NCBI GenBank assembly: GCA_028714735.1
Contig: JAQTLU010000003.1
Span: forward strand, 62,001-126,000
DNA from: Gallionellaceae bacterium
GTDB lineage: Bacteria; Pseudomonadota; Gammaproteobacteria; Burkholderiales; Thiobacillaceae
Direction of reading: 5' to 3'
Length of the DNA: 64,000 nt
Positions within the stretch are counted from its first letter, which is position 1, and each line of letters starts with the position of its first letter. This document shows, in pieces, positions 18,810-31,000 of this stretch. Below the pieces are notes generated by a model. That model was given only the letters and a program-made list of their open reading frames with translations, was not told where the DNA came from and searched no databases. The translations under genes and the position numbers were made by a program.

Positions 18810-19835
18810 TTAGAACGCGAAGGACTTGCCGGCGGTCGCTGGCAGACGCGGCATCTTCTGGGTCGGGAACTCGCCGGTCAGGGCATCGAGGAAGGCGACG
18901 ATGTCCTTGGAGTCGGCCTCATTGAGGTCAGCACCGAGCTGGGTTTTCGCCATCACACGCACGGCCTCGTCCAGGCTGGGTACGGCACCGTTGTGGAAAT
19001 AGGGCGCGGTCAGGGCGACGTTGCGCAGCGTTGGCACCTTCCAGGTGTTCCTGTCATCTTCCCGTTTGCTGACGTTGTAGTGGCCGGGATCGGCAGTCAG
19101 CTTGTATTTGGCCACATAGTCGCTGTCGGCCATGGCGGGGAACTTCATGAAGGCACCGGCGCTGGCGCCATTCTGGCCATTGAAGGCGGGACCCGAATGG
19201 CAGGCGACGCAGCCGACCTCGGCGAACTTCTGCATGCCGCGTTGCTGTTGCGCCGTCAGCGCCTTCTTGTCGCCTTTGACGTAGCGGTCGTAGGGGCTGT
19301 TCGGCGTAATCAGGGTGCGCTCGTAAGCGGCGATGGCCTTGGCCATGTTGTCGGCCGTGATCGGCTGGGCGCCGCCGAACACCTGCTTGAATTCAGCCTG
19401 GTAGCCGGGGATCTGGGCCAGGCGGGCGACGACCTCGTCGAGCGAGTGCATGCCCATCTCGACGTCGGCGACCACCGGTCCCTTGGCCTGATCCTCGAGG
19501 GTGGCGGCACGGCCGTCCCAGAACTGAGTGGCGTTGAAGGCGGAGTTCCACACCGTCGGGGCACTGCGGCCGCCGGTCTTGCCCAGGATGCCCATGGCGA
19601 CCGGCCGGTTGTCGTCGCCGCCGGCCATGACGTTGTGGCAGGAGTTGCAGGAAACCGTGCCGGTGGCGGACAGGCGCGGGTCCAGGAACAGCTTGCTGCC
19701 AAGGGCCACCTTGGCTGCCGTGGTCGGGTTGTCGCGCGGGGCCGGAGCCGTGCTTGGAAGCGCCTGCCAGTCGGCGGCGAAAGCGCTCTGGGCAGCCGTG
19801 AGCAGGCCGATGGCGAATAGATCGATGTGTTTCAT
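18810..19835 (-). CDS. ccpA: Di-haem cytochrome c peroxidase
   Basis: Periplasmic bacterial cytochrome c peroxidase that reduces H2O2 with electrons from cytochrome c. The start MKHIDLFAIG at 19835 gives a Sec signal peptide (cleavage after AFA) and a protein of 341 residues. Two haem-binding motifs are present: CNSCH near residue 60 (the peroxidatic haem) and CVACH near residue 208 (the high-potential haem). The NTWKVPTLRNVALTAPYFHNG block is typical of the family, as is the methionine-containing RVMAKTQLG stretch. It is monocistronic, with a PmrA/QseB-like box upstream and a strong hairpin downstream. Confidence 0.93.
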   Translation of the reverse strand: MKHIDLFAIGLLTAAQSAFAADWQALPSTAPAPRDNPTTAAKVALGSKLFLDPRLSATGTVSCNSCHNVMAGGDDNRPVAMGILGKTGGRSAPTVWNSAFNATQFWDGRAATLEDQAKGPVVADVEMGMHSLDEVVARLAQIPGYQAEFKQVFGGAQPITADNMAKAIAAYERTLITPNSPYDRYVKGDKKALTAQQQRGMQKFAEVGCVACHSGPAFNGQNGASAGAFMKFPAMADSDYVAKYKLTADPGHYNVSKREDDRNTWKVPTLRNVALTAPYFHNGAVPSLDEAVRVMAKTQLGADLNEADSKDIVAFLDALTGEFPTQKMPRLPATAGKSFAF

Positions 19836-20170
19836 GTGTACTCCTGTGTCGGTTGATTGATGCACCGGGCGGCTCTGCGGACGCCTCATGCGCGTCGCAC
19901 ATGGTGGCGACCATTTCTTAAAAAAATCTTAAGCGGCCATTGCCGGCAGGACACAGGATGGCGGTCGTGGCAGCGCCCATGGCGGAGCCGACCCTGGACC
20001 GCAAGTTGGCACGGGTGACGCCAGCGCCCGACTCGCCAACAGAGTGCGCTATACGCCGCAGTTGATTTGCAGGGGATACGCCGCAGTCGGCCGATAAAGG
20101 CGAGCCATCGAGTCCACCATGGCTTGGCGCGGCCGCGATGGGATTCGGCCCCCGGGAGGTACCGCCCTGA
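19836..20170. other. 335-bp intergenic region between ccp and lolA
   Basis: No convincing gene. It holds the promoter side of the peroxidase gene with its 11-bp direct repeat at 19917-19933, and a 12-bp direct repeat (ATACGCCGCAGT at 20051-20062 and 20076-20087, 25 bases apart). The region 20090-20170 has no T-tract terminator for lolA that I can see. In many proteobacteria rarA follows lolA; it is absent here. Confidence 0.6.
19917..19933 (-). promoter_or_regulatory. YTTAAK-N5-YTTAAK box upstream of cytochrome c peroxidase
   Basis: On the minus strand CTTAAG-ATTTT-TTTAAG, fitting the PmrA/QseB-type operator at all defined positions. It is about 82 bases before the ccp start. The same pattern occurs 60 bases before the neighbouring small membrane protein gene. 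Confidence 0.5.
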
Positions 20171-20791
20171 TCAATCGCCCAGGATATCCGCGCCCTTGGG
20201 CGGCTTGAACCGGAACAGATCCGTCCCGAGTTTGGGATTGTTCTTCATGCCGCTGAATTTCAACAAGGTTTTCTGGCCGAAGTTGTCCTTCAGTTCCATG
20301 ACCGTGAGGATGTTGTCGCGGAAGCCCAGGCGGACCATCTCGAAGGTGCCTTCCTTGGCCTTGGGCGTGGCTTCCAGCCATTCGACGCCGTCCATGACGC
20401 CGCCGTCCTTGAGGTTGAAGTGCTTGTCGATATCGTTGTTGCCGGCCAGCAGCGCGGCCGGGCTTTCGCCGATCGACTGGTCGAGCTGCTTGACCGTGAC
20501 CTGCTCCAGGTCGGCGTCGTAGATCCAGATCTTCTTGCCGTCGCCGACGATCAACTGCTCGTAGGGTTTGTGGTAGACCCAGCGGAACTTGCCGGGCCGG
20601 GAGAAGTACAGCTCGCCCGAGGTCTCCTGGGTCTTGCGGCCGTTCTTGTCGTAGACGGCCTGGCTGAAGGTGCCGCTCAGGGTCCGGGTTTCAGTGGCGA
20701 AATCGTGCAGGCGCTGGATGGCGTCGGCCTGGGCGGAGGAGGGGAGCGCGATGGCCAGGACGACCAGGCTGGCGGACAGGGTTTTAATCAT
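20171..20791 (-). CDS. lolA: Periplasmic lipoprotein chaperone LolA
   Basis: Carries outer-membrane lipoproteins from LolCDE to LolB across the periplasm. The start [17 protein letters not shown] at 20791 gives a Sec signal peptide ending AQA and a protein of 206 residues. Recognisable blocks are [45 protein letters not shown] split over adjoining strands, and the C-terminal [18 protein letters not shown]. It starts inside the end of ftsK (8-base overlap), the usual ftsK-lolA arrangement. Confidence 0.95.
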   Translation of the reverse strand: MIKTLSASLVVLAIALPSSAQADAIQRLHDFATETRTLSGTFSQAVYDKNGRKTQETSGELYFSRPGKFRWVYHKPYEQLIVGDGKKIWIYDADLEQVTVKQLDQSIGESPAALLAGNNDIDKHFNLKDGGVMDGVEWLEATPKAKEGTFEMVRLGFRDNILTVMELKDNFGQKTLLKFSGMKNNPKLGTDLFRFKPPKGADILGD

Positions 20792-23069
20792 TGTTTTGGG
20801 CAAGTACTTCTCGGTTTCCATTGCTCGACATGGGGGATACCAGTCCAGCCTGTTCCATGGCTTCGATCAGGCGGGCGGCGCGGTTGTAGCCGATGCGCAG
20901 GTGCCGCTGCACCGCCGAGATGGAGGGCCGGCGGGTCTTCAGCACGATGGCGACGGCTTCGTCGTATAGAGGGTCGGCCTCGACATCGGTTCCCTCGCCG
21001 GCCTCGCCTTCGGCTTCTTCCGGCGTGGCAAGCACGGCCTCGACATAGTTGGGCGGCCCCATTTCCTTCAGCCAGGTGGTGACACGATGGACCTCGTCGT
21101 CGGACACGAAGGCGCCGTGGACGCGGGTCGGCACGCCGTGGCCGGGCGGCAGGTAGAGCATGTCGCCCTGGCCGAGAAGCGATTCGGCGCCCTGCTGGTC
21201 GAGAATGGTGCGGGAATCGATCCGGCTGGAGACCTGGAAGGCGATCCGGGTCGGGATGTTGGCCTTGATCAGGCCGGTGATCACGTCGACCGACGGGCGC
21301 TGGGTGGCCAGGATCAGGTGGATGCCGGCAGCACGGGCCTTCTGGGCCAGGCGGGCGATGAGTTCCTCGACCTTCTTGCCGGTCACCATCATCAGGTCGG
21401 CCAGTTCGTCGATCACCACCACGATATAGGGCAGGTGTTCCAGCCGTTCCGGATTGTCCGGGGTGATCGAGAACGGATGGGTCAGCGGCGTGCCGGCCTT
21501 TTCCGCGTCCTTGATCTTCTGGTTGAAGCCGATGATGTTGCGCACGCCGCTGGCCGACATCAGCTTGTAGCGCTTGTCCATCTCGGCCACGCACCAGTTC
21601 AGCGCGGTGCCGGCCAGGCGCATGTCGGTGACCACCGGCGCCAGCAGGTGCGGGATGCCCTCGTAGGTGGACAGTTCCAGCATCTTGGGGTCGACCAGGA
21701 TCATGCGGACGTCCTGAGGCGACGACTTGTAGACCAGCGACAGGATGATCGCGTTGATCGCCACCGATTTGCCCGAGCCGGTGGTGCCGGCGACCATCAC
21801 GTGCGGCATCTTGGCCAGGTCGGCCACCACCGGATGGCCGCTGATGTCCTTGCCCAGGGCCATGGTGAGCGGCGAATGCATCTCGGCATAGACCTTGGCA
21901 CCGAGGATTTCCGACAGGCGCACCACCTGGCGCAGGCTGTTGGGAATCTCCAGGGCCATGCAGTTCTTGCCCGGTATGGTCTCGACCACCCGGATGCTGA
22001 CCACCGAGAGCGAACGGGCCAGGTCCTTGGCCAGGTTGGTGACCTGTACGCCCTTGACCCCGGAGGCCGGTTCGATTTCAAAGCGGGTCACCACCGGGCC
22101 GGGGTAAGCGGCCAGCACCTTGACCACGACGCCGAATTCCATCAGCTTGCGTTCGATCAGGCGGGACGTGGTCTCCAGGCCGGCCTCGTCGATCTTGGCG
22201 GTCTGGCCGGCGGCCTCGTCGAGCAGGTGCAGGGGCGGGCGCTGGGCATCCGGGGTGTCGCGGAACAGGAAGGCCTGGCGTTCCTGCTCGGCACGCTTCG
22301 ATTTCGGGATTTCCTGCTTGGGCAGTTCGATATGGATGGGGGTTTCCTTCTGCCGGCGCTGGCGTTCCTTGGTCAGGGCCTCTTCGCGTTCGCTGCGGGC
22401 CTCAAGGCCGGCCCTGCGGTCGCGCCGGGCCTGCCATTTGTCCAGGATCAGGAAGTACAGCCACTCGATCAGGGCGCCCAGTTTTTCGGCGATGGTGATC
22501 CAGGACCAGCCGGTAAACAGGCTGAAGCCGATGCCCCAGAACAGCAGCAGCGCGATGGTGCCGCCTTCGAATCCGAGCGTTGAGCGGGTCAGGCTGGCGA
22601 TGCCGCCACCGAGCACCCCGCCGGGGGCAAGCGGGAGGACGATCTTGAGGCTGTGCATGCGCAGGGCCTCGAGTCCGCTGCTGGCCAGCAGCATGACCAG
22701 AAAGCCGCCCAGGGTGACGAACAGTCCGTGCTGGTGTACCGGGTCGGGGTCGCCGATCCGCCGATAGCCCCACCAGACCAGGTAAAGCGAGAGTGCCACC
22801 GACCACCAGGCCGATCCGCCCAGCAGGTAAAGCAGCAGGTCGGCAGTCCAGGCACCGAAGGCGCCGCCGGTGTTGGCGATCGCGTCGGCCGAGCCGGTGC
22901 TCGACCAGCCCGGATCGGCCGGCTGGTAACTGGCCAGGATCAGGGCCAGGAACAGGGCCAGGCCGACCGCCATGATCCACCAGGCCTCGCGCAGCAGGCG
23001 GGCGACCTTGGGCGCCAGCGGCTTGCGTTTCCTGGTAGCCGGAGGAGGGCGGCGGACGTTTCCAGACAT
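20784..23069 (-). CDS. ftsK: DNA translocase FtsK
   Basis: Septal DNA pump that clears chromosome termini and activates XerCD recombination. It has 761 residues: four predicted membrane helices in the first 200, a fairly short linker (about 215-290) rich in charged residues, a RecA-type motor with Walker [13 protein letters not shown] (near 428) and [12 protein letters not shown], and a C-terminal winged-helix gamma domain ([19 protein letters not shown]) that reads KOPS. It is followed by lolA with overlap. The short linker is like the SpoIIIE/FtsK proteins of many betaproteobacteria. Confidence 0.97.
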   Translation of the reverse strand: MSGNVRRPPPATRKRKPLAPKVARLLREAWWIMAVGLALFLALILASYQPADPGWSSTGSADAIANTGGAFGAWTADLLLYLLGGSAWWSVALSLYLVWWGYRRIGDPDPVHQHGLFVTLGGFLVMLLASSGLEALRMHSLKIVLPLAPGGVLGGGIASLTRSTLGFEGGTIALLLFWGIGFSLFTGWSWITIAEKLGALIEWLYFLILDKWQARRDRRAGLEARSEREEALTKERQRRQKETPIHIELPKQEIPKSKRAEQERQAFLFRDTPDAQRPPLHLLDEAAGQTAKIDEAGLETTSRLIERKLMEFGVVVKVLAAYPGPVVTRFEIEPASGVKGVQVTNLAKDLARSLSVVSIRVVETIPGKNCMALEIPNSLRQVVRLSEILGAKVYAEMHSPLTMALGKDISGHPVVADLAKMPHVMVAGTTGSGKSVAINAIILSLVYKSSPQDVRMILVDPKMLELSTYEGIPHLLAPVVTDMRLAGTALNWCVAEMDKRYKLMSASGVRNIIGFNQKIKDAEKAGTPLTHPFSITPDNPERLEHLPYIVVVIDELADLMMVTGKKVEELIARLAQKARAAGIHLILATQRPSVDVITGLIKANIPTRIAFQVSSRIDSRTILDQQGAESLLGQGDMLYLPPGHGVPTRVHGAFVSDDEVHRVTTWLKEMGPPNYVEAVLATPEEAEGEAGEGTDVEADPLYDEAVAIVLKTRRPSISAVQRHLRIGYNRAARLIEAMEQAGLVSPMSSNGNREVLAQNND

Positions 23070-23094
23070 AGGTGTTTAAGCGATAACCTCGTTG

Positions 23095-23165
23095 TCGTCA
23101 TTCCGGGCCGGGCCCGGAATCCGGTCATATCGACCGGGTTCCCTGTGCGCGGGAACGGACGAATG
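23095..23165. repeat. REP-like imperfect palindromes between malQ and ftsK
   Basis: ATTCC-GGGCCGGGCCC-GGAAT at 23100-23120 is a 21-base palindrome with ten-base arms. It is followed by a second, weaker stem in GGTTCCCTGTGCGCGGGAAC. The GTCATTCC...GGAATCC frame is like the dispersed repeats common in betaproteobacteria and Neisseria. It may also act as the 3' hairpin for malQ. Confidence 0.55.
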
Positions 23166-23189
23166 ATGAATGCAATGGACGGCCTGATT

Positions 23190-25262
23190 TTACCCGATGG
23201 CCGGGCGATCGGCGGTCATTGTCGCCGCCATCGCCGCACAGCGTTCGTCGTTGGGCCAATCCTCAATCGCCAGGGCCAGCTTGCGCCGCCAGTTGGGGTG
23301 CTCGTCCACGGTGCCCGGCTGGTTGGCCTGGTCCTCCAGCCCCAGCATGTCATCGGCCTGGACCAGCACCAACCGGGCCGGCGAGCGGGCGAGGTGGGCA
23401 TGGATGGCACGCAGCAGGGCAGGGGTGAGTTCCGGCACCGCGTCCGGGTCTTGCGCTACGCCTTCCGGCAACAGTCCTTCGCGGGCCAGGTCGGCCAGCA
23501 GGCGGGCCCGGTCCTGGCTGCGCGACTCGATCTGTTGTTCACGCATCTCGGGGCGGGGGTACAGATTCAGGGCGGTGCGGGTTTCGATGTCCCGGCCCTT
23601 CCAGAACCCGGCCAGGGTTGGCAGGTCATGGGTCGACGCGGCGACCAGGGATTGCTCGGGGAACCACTCGGCCGGGAAGAAATGGCCATCCGGCTGACGC
23701 TCGAAATAGAACAACTTATAGCTCATCACACCGGCCTCGCGCAGGGTATGACGCACCTCGTCCGGCACGGTGCCGAGGTCCTCGCCGACGATCAGGCACT
23801 GGTTGCGCTGGCTCTCCAGGTTCAGGATGCCGAGCAGGTCCTGGAACGGGTAGGAGACATAGGCGCCGGCATCGCCCTTCATGCCGGGCGGTATCCAGTA
23901 CAGCCGCATCAGGCCCATGACGTGGTCGACCCGCAGCGCGCCGGCATATTTCATGTTGGCGCGCAGCATGGTGATGTAGGGCGCATAGGCGGCGCCGCGC
24001 AGCCGTTGCGGTATCCAGGGCGGCAGGCCCCAGTCCTGGCCGAGCGGATTGAAGTCGTCCGGCGGACAGCCGACCCGGGCCTCGATGGCATAAAGATCCT
24101 GATGCACCCAGGTTTCAGCGCCGCCCTTGTCGACGCCGACCGCCAGGTCCTGGTACAGCCCGACCGCAAGGCCGCGTTCGCGGCAACGCTCGGCGACGGC
24201 TGCCAGTTGCTGGTCGGCCAGCCATTGCAGCCATTCATGCCATTCCACGCGCGCTTCGTGGGTAGCGGCGAAGGCGTGCACCTCGGCGGCATCGTGGCGC
24301 CGGTAGGCCTCCGGCCAGGCCGGCCAGCCCCAGAGCGCGTTGTCCTGGCTGAAGAAGTGTTCCTGCAGAGCGTGGTAGAGGGCGAACTGGCGCAGTTCCT
24401 CGCCGCCCTGGTTCTGGAAGGCCCGGAATTCCCTTGCGCGCGGGGTTCCCGCAACAAGATGACTGGCGCGGAAATGTCGGTACAGCGTCTCCAGCACGGC
24501 GAATTTCAGTGCGGCCACGCCGGCGTAGTCGACCAGTTCGGCCTGGCGCAATTCGGTCAGGCGGAACTGGAACGCCGGTTCGGCGACTTGCGCCCCGGCT
24601 TCCGCACACTCGGCATATTCCGGCAGGCTGGCGACGCCGATATGGAGCACATTCAGAAACTGCCGGCTGGACGGGCTGTAGGGGCTGCAATGACGCGGGT
24701 TGTGCGGGAAGAGGGCGTGCAGCGGGTTGAGCCCGACCAGGCCGGCCCCAGCCTCGGCCGCCCAGTCGACCACGGCGGTCAGGTTCGTGTAATCACCCAG
24801 GCCCCAGTTGGATGCGGCCTTCAAGCCATACAGCTGGACTGAAAGCCCCCATTTACGGTGTGCAGCTTCGGGCTGATAGCTGAGGCGCGGACACACGATC
24901 AGTGGCATGGCGGCAATCGACTTGCCCGCCCGGCTCACTTCCAGGCGGTGGTAGCCGGGCAGGCCGATCGCCGCCAGTTCGATCGCAGAGGCCTTTGCCT
25001 GGCTGGCCATGATCTGGCCGTCTTCAAGAACCAACTGCCAGTCCGCCGGAATGCCATCGCCGACCGGAATCGTGACCGGCTGGTCTTCCCAGGCCACCAC
25101 GACCGGTGGGAGCACGCCATCATGTTCTGCCCCGGGGAATTGCATGGCCTCCAGCAAGGCGAGCCGGGTCTCATCGCTCGCTTCATGACGCGTCCCCCAG
25201 ATGTCGTAGTAATCCGGCAGGATGCCTGCCTGTGTGCAAAGCGCGTCGAGATTGTTGGTCAT
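23190..25262 (-). CDS. malQ: 4-alpha-glucanotransferase (amylomaltase)
   Basis: Transfers maltosyl and longer glucans in glycogen and maltodextrin metabolism; family GH77. The 690 residues include an N-terminal extension of about 130 residues and the catalytic barrel. The nucleophile aspartate lies in LRVDHVMGLMRLYWIP, the acid glutamate in IVGEDLGTVP, and the transition-state aspartate in STHDLPTLAGFW. The ligand loop SPYSPSSRQFLN is also clear. It stands alone and is divergent from trxB; no other glycogen genes are in the window. Confidence 0.95.
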   Translation of the reverse strand: MTNNLDALCTQAGILPDYYDIWGTRHEASDETRLALLEAMQFPGAEHDGVLPPVVVAWEDQPVTIPVGDGIPADWQLVLEDGQIMASQAKASAIELAAIGLPGYHRLEVSRAGKSIAAMPLIVCPRLSYQPEAAHRKWGLSVQLYGLKAASNWGLGDYTNLTAVVDWAAEAGAGLVGLNPLHALFPHNPRHCSPYSPSSRQFLNVLHIGVASLPEYAECAEAGAQVAEPAFQFRLTELRQAELVDYAGVAALKFAVLETLYRHFRASHLVAGTPRAREFRAFQNQGGEELRQFALYHALQEHFFSQDNALWGWPAWPEAYRRHDAAEVHAFAATHEARVEWHEWLQWLADQQLAAVAERCRERGLAVGLYQDLAVGVDKGGAETWVHQDLYAIEARVGCPPDDFNPLGQDWGLPPWIPQRLRGAAYAPYITMLRANMKYAGALRVDHVMGLMRLYWIPPGMKGDAGAYVSYPFQDLLGILNLESQRNQCLIVGEDLGTVPDEVRHTLREAGVMSYKLFYFERQPDGHFFPAEWFPEQSLVAASTHDLPTLAGFWKGRDIETRTALNLYPRPEMREQQIESRSQDRARLLADLAREGLLPEGVAQDPDAVPELTPALLRAIHAHLARSPARLVLVQADDMLGLEDQANQPGTVDEHPNWRRKLALAIEDWPNDERCAAMAATMTADRPAIG

Positions 25263-25389
25263 GAAATGGACAGTGGTTAGAAGGGAGCTTGTCTATGGGC
25301 AGTCATTTTAGAGGGCTTTTGCCCGATCTAATAACCGCCTAATGTATATTATGTTAAATAGTAAATCCGAGCCGGTCGATCAGGATTGA

Positions 25390-26409
<1,020 letters not shown>

Positions 26410-26426
26410 TAACATTCTGCAATGTC

Positions 26427-26989
26427 ATGAAAGGTATTGGTAATCGGCCTCCTCCAGTAGCCATTGCGGAGGAGGACGTAGCCGCGTTCAGGAGCGAGAT
26501 GGAGGACGTCGAACCCATCTCGCCGCACGGCCGCGTCATCCACGCCTCCCCTCGCCTGCCACCCCTGCCGCTCAGCCTGTTCCGGGACCAGCGCGAGGTG
26601 ATCCTGGAATCGATGCAGGACCCGACCCATTGGGATGAAGACACCGAGCAGGATCGGGATACTTCCTATGTCCGCCCGGGTTTGACCCGGCTGACGCTGC
26701 GCCGGCTCCGGCGCGGCGAGTGGCATATCCAGGCCGAACTGGACCTGCATGGCCTGACCAAGGTCGAGGCCAAGCATGAACTGGCCGAATTCCTGCATGA
26801 ATGCAAGCGCCGGGGCGGCCGCTGCGTCCGCATCATCCATGGCAAGGGCCTGCGTTCGCCCAACAAGGAGCCGGTGCTGAAACATCATGTCCGGCACTGG
26901 CTGACCCAGCGCGACGAGGTCCTCGCCTACGTCAGCGCCCGCCCCGCCGACGGTGGCGACGGTGCGGTGGTGGTGTTGCTGAAAGGGAG

Positions 26990-26993
<4 letters not shown>
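26427..26993 (+). CDS. Smr-domain protein
   Basis: A 188-residue stand-alone Smr (MutS2 C-terminal-like) protein. Smr domains of this group nick or cleave nucleic acids, and in some bacteria act on mRNA or on stalled, collided ribosomes. The DLHG motif is in ELDLHGLTKVEA and the second signature is IIHGKGLRS. The first 95 residues are a charged, proline-containing extension. It follows trxB by 17 bases and so may be co-transcribed. Its stop overlaps that of the convergent L,D-transpeptidase gene. Confidence 0.88.
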
Positions 26994-28038
<1,045 letters not shown>

Positions 28039-28040
28039 TC

Positions 28041-31000
28041 ATGACCGTCATGCAGCACTTCAACCTGGGCGCCGCAGTGGTGAATGAGGACGAATCACGG
28101 GCAAGTATCCAGATGTACATCAACCTGAAGCTGGCTGCCTCCGGACAACCGCCCTGCCAGGATGGCCGCGACCACGCTTTCCTGCTGGTGGCCGAGGATC
28201 TGCTCAAGAGCTACCGGGAAAAGTCTCGCCTGCTAGCCGGTTACCTGTGCCCGCCCGACCGGCGCGTCCAGGATTTCCTCGACGGTTATCTGGCCGATAC
28301 CGGCGTGGCGGTGGCGCGACTGCCGGAGAACACCCTGAACCTGGACCGGGATGGCATGGCGCGAGAAATATCCCTGCCCCAGAACGGCGACGTCTTCCGC
28401 AACGAGTACGTCAGCAGCTATCGTATCCGCAATGGCGTCCTGCACAACCCGGCCTCGGACCGGCGCACCACCAAGGGGTCCTTCCATATCGCCGAGGGCG
28501 GCCTGCCCATCCCGGGCGACAAGAAGGCCGTGCCGCACAAGGTCTTCGCCAACCTGTTCCGGGAGGCGCTCAACCCGCCCGACGACCTGCTCACCATCCC
28601 CTATACCCTGGATCAGCCGCAGGAGGCCAGGATGTTCGCCTCGCTGCTGCTGCGTCCCATCGTGTGTCCGGAGATCCCCGGCCGGGAAGCGGAAAAGACC
28701 ATGGAGATCCGCTTCTTCGCCCCCGGCAGCCTGGTCAGCAACCTCGATTTCGTCGAGAGCATCTTCGGCAACGGCGGCAATCCCTTCCTGTCCTCCAATG
28801 ATGCCGGCCTCGACGTCGAACACTGGACCGGTCACACCGGCTGCGTGATCCTGGCGCCGCATCTGAACCGCTACAGCAAGAAATACCTCGGCCTGCCGCA
28901 CTGGGACGAGGCCACCGAGGCCCAGCGCCGCGACGGCATGTGCTGGCGGGACGAGGCCGAACTCTACAACGAGGGCGCCGCCTTCAAGATCACCGCCCGC
29001 GACGAGCGCGGCGTGATCGTCACCCTGATCGCCGACAACTACTACGGCTACTGCAAGAAAGAGGTCAAGACCCAGATCAGCTATGCCGCCAACCTGTTCG
29101 GCCTCGCCGAGGAGGAACACGCCGGCGGCGCCCTGGCCTTCCCGCGCCACAATCATGGCGAGGAATACGGTGTCGACAGTCACACCCGGCCGGCCGGCTA
29201 CACCTTCGAGGAGATGGTCGAGCGCTACGGCGCCCTGATGGACGTGCAGCCGGAAGGTTATGCCATCGACAAGCGCTATCCCGACGTCGTCTATGTGCCC
29301 CAGGCGGTGCGCATGGACCTGCCCAGCCAGACCATCAGCTGGGAAAAAGACGGCCTCGCCCGGAGCATCAAGTTGCACTCCGGCAAGATCTACGTTCAGC
29401 CCAGCGGCTACAAGGTCGAAATGCTGAAGCACCCGGGCGCACCGTCCTGGCGACTGGTCGGCACCGACCCGGAAGGCACCTTCTGCCACAAGCCCTGCAC
29501 GGTATCCGGCGGCGGCAAGTCGGAAATCTCCAAGTCGCTCAACGACGCGGTGATCTACGGCCACCTGTTCGTCGCCGACCTGGAGAAGGACCTCGACCAG
29601 GTGGCGGCCATTTTCGAGCGTGATTACCGCGACCGCTTCAAGCCCGGTTTTGAGTACGAAGACCGCGAACCCACGCGCCAACCCCTCTCGCCCAAGCGCA
29701 GCCTGGGATCGGTGATCAAGCTGCTGACCCACTCGCCCATCTACACCGAGGCGTACAACACCTGGCTGGATGCCATTCCGGACCGCATCCTGGCCCTGGC
29801 CTTCATCATCAAGCGCATGTACCGGCCGGAATGGGGCGACGAATGGCGCAAACAGTTGTCGGTCGATTTCATCAATGGCCAGCCCGGCCACGAACTCAAG
29901 CTGGGCGAGCGCAAGCTGGTCGGCTCCTATCTGCGGATCGGCTTCGAGGAAAACAATGCCTGGCGCGTGTTCAAGATGCGCCAGGATTTCATCGCGGCGG
30001 AAAAGGTGCAGATGGAGGACGATATCTCCGCCAGCGTGGTGGTGCCGGGCGATTGCCTGGACAACCGCTCGCCGCGCAGCAGCAACCTATCGGTCAAGCT
30101 GGTGAAGAACTGCGAGCGCCGCCTGTTCCAGCGCCCGGACGACGCCATCCACCGCGGCTATGACAAGCAGGCCGAGGCCGACATGGCGCGCACCGACAAC
30201 TTCCTGGCCAACTTCGAGCCGCTGACCGGCGCCGTACTGGCCGAGATCGTCGAGGACGAGGTCGGCTTCGGCTTATACACCGGGCCGATGCGCAATATCC
30301 TCAAGGCCAGCCATGCGCAGGGCCATGGCTACGCGGTCTCTTCCGCGCATCCGCGCCTGGTCGACGGCAAGCCGAGCAAGAATCCGCGCTACCTGCAATT
30401 GCGCCCCGACGTCGCGGTGCCGGTGCGTCGTTACGTCGCCGAGATCGGCGCCCGCTTCAACCGCAAGGTGCCGCTCGGCCGGCCGGTATGCGAGCCGGTC
30501 AATGCCGTGCTGGTTGGCCGCCGCAACAACCCGCCGGAACCGGGCATCCGCGCCCTGGCGGTGTACAACCCGATCCACTACCAGGAACTGCCCGAACTGT
30601 TCATGGACTTCGTGTGCAGCCTGACCGGCAAGTCGCCCTCGACCACCGGGGCGGGTACCGAAGGCGCGCTCACCAAGGGGCCGTTCAACGCCCTGCGGCC
30701 GACCGCCGACATGAACAACGCGCTGGTGTCCTTCATCCTCACCGGCTACGCCGGCTATTCCACCGCCGCCGGCTGGATCGGCCCCAAGGTCCGGGTCAAC
30801 CATGACATCAGCCTGCTGGTGCCGGAAATCTGGTCCCGCCTGAGGCCCGAGCAGCAGGCGCCGGCCTGGCTGATCGACAACGGCTACCTGGAGAAACTCG
30901 ACGATTTCGAACACGAAGGCCGGACGATCCAGGCCAGCCGGCTCGGTTACCGGATTACCGAACGTTTCGTGCATGGCTTCCTGGGCAAGATCTTCGATAC

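Noticed and set aside
20049-20381. 110-codon frame after lolA
   Set aside because: It overlaps lolA antisense or out of frame, has no motifs, and the 12-bp repeats in it look non-coding.
22653-24842. 729-codon open frame opposite malQ and ftsK
   Set aside because: It is antisense to clear malQ/ftsK coding sequence, has no motifs, and is a typical shadow frame of GC-rich genes.
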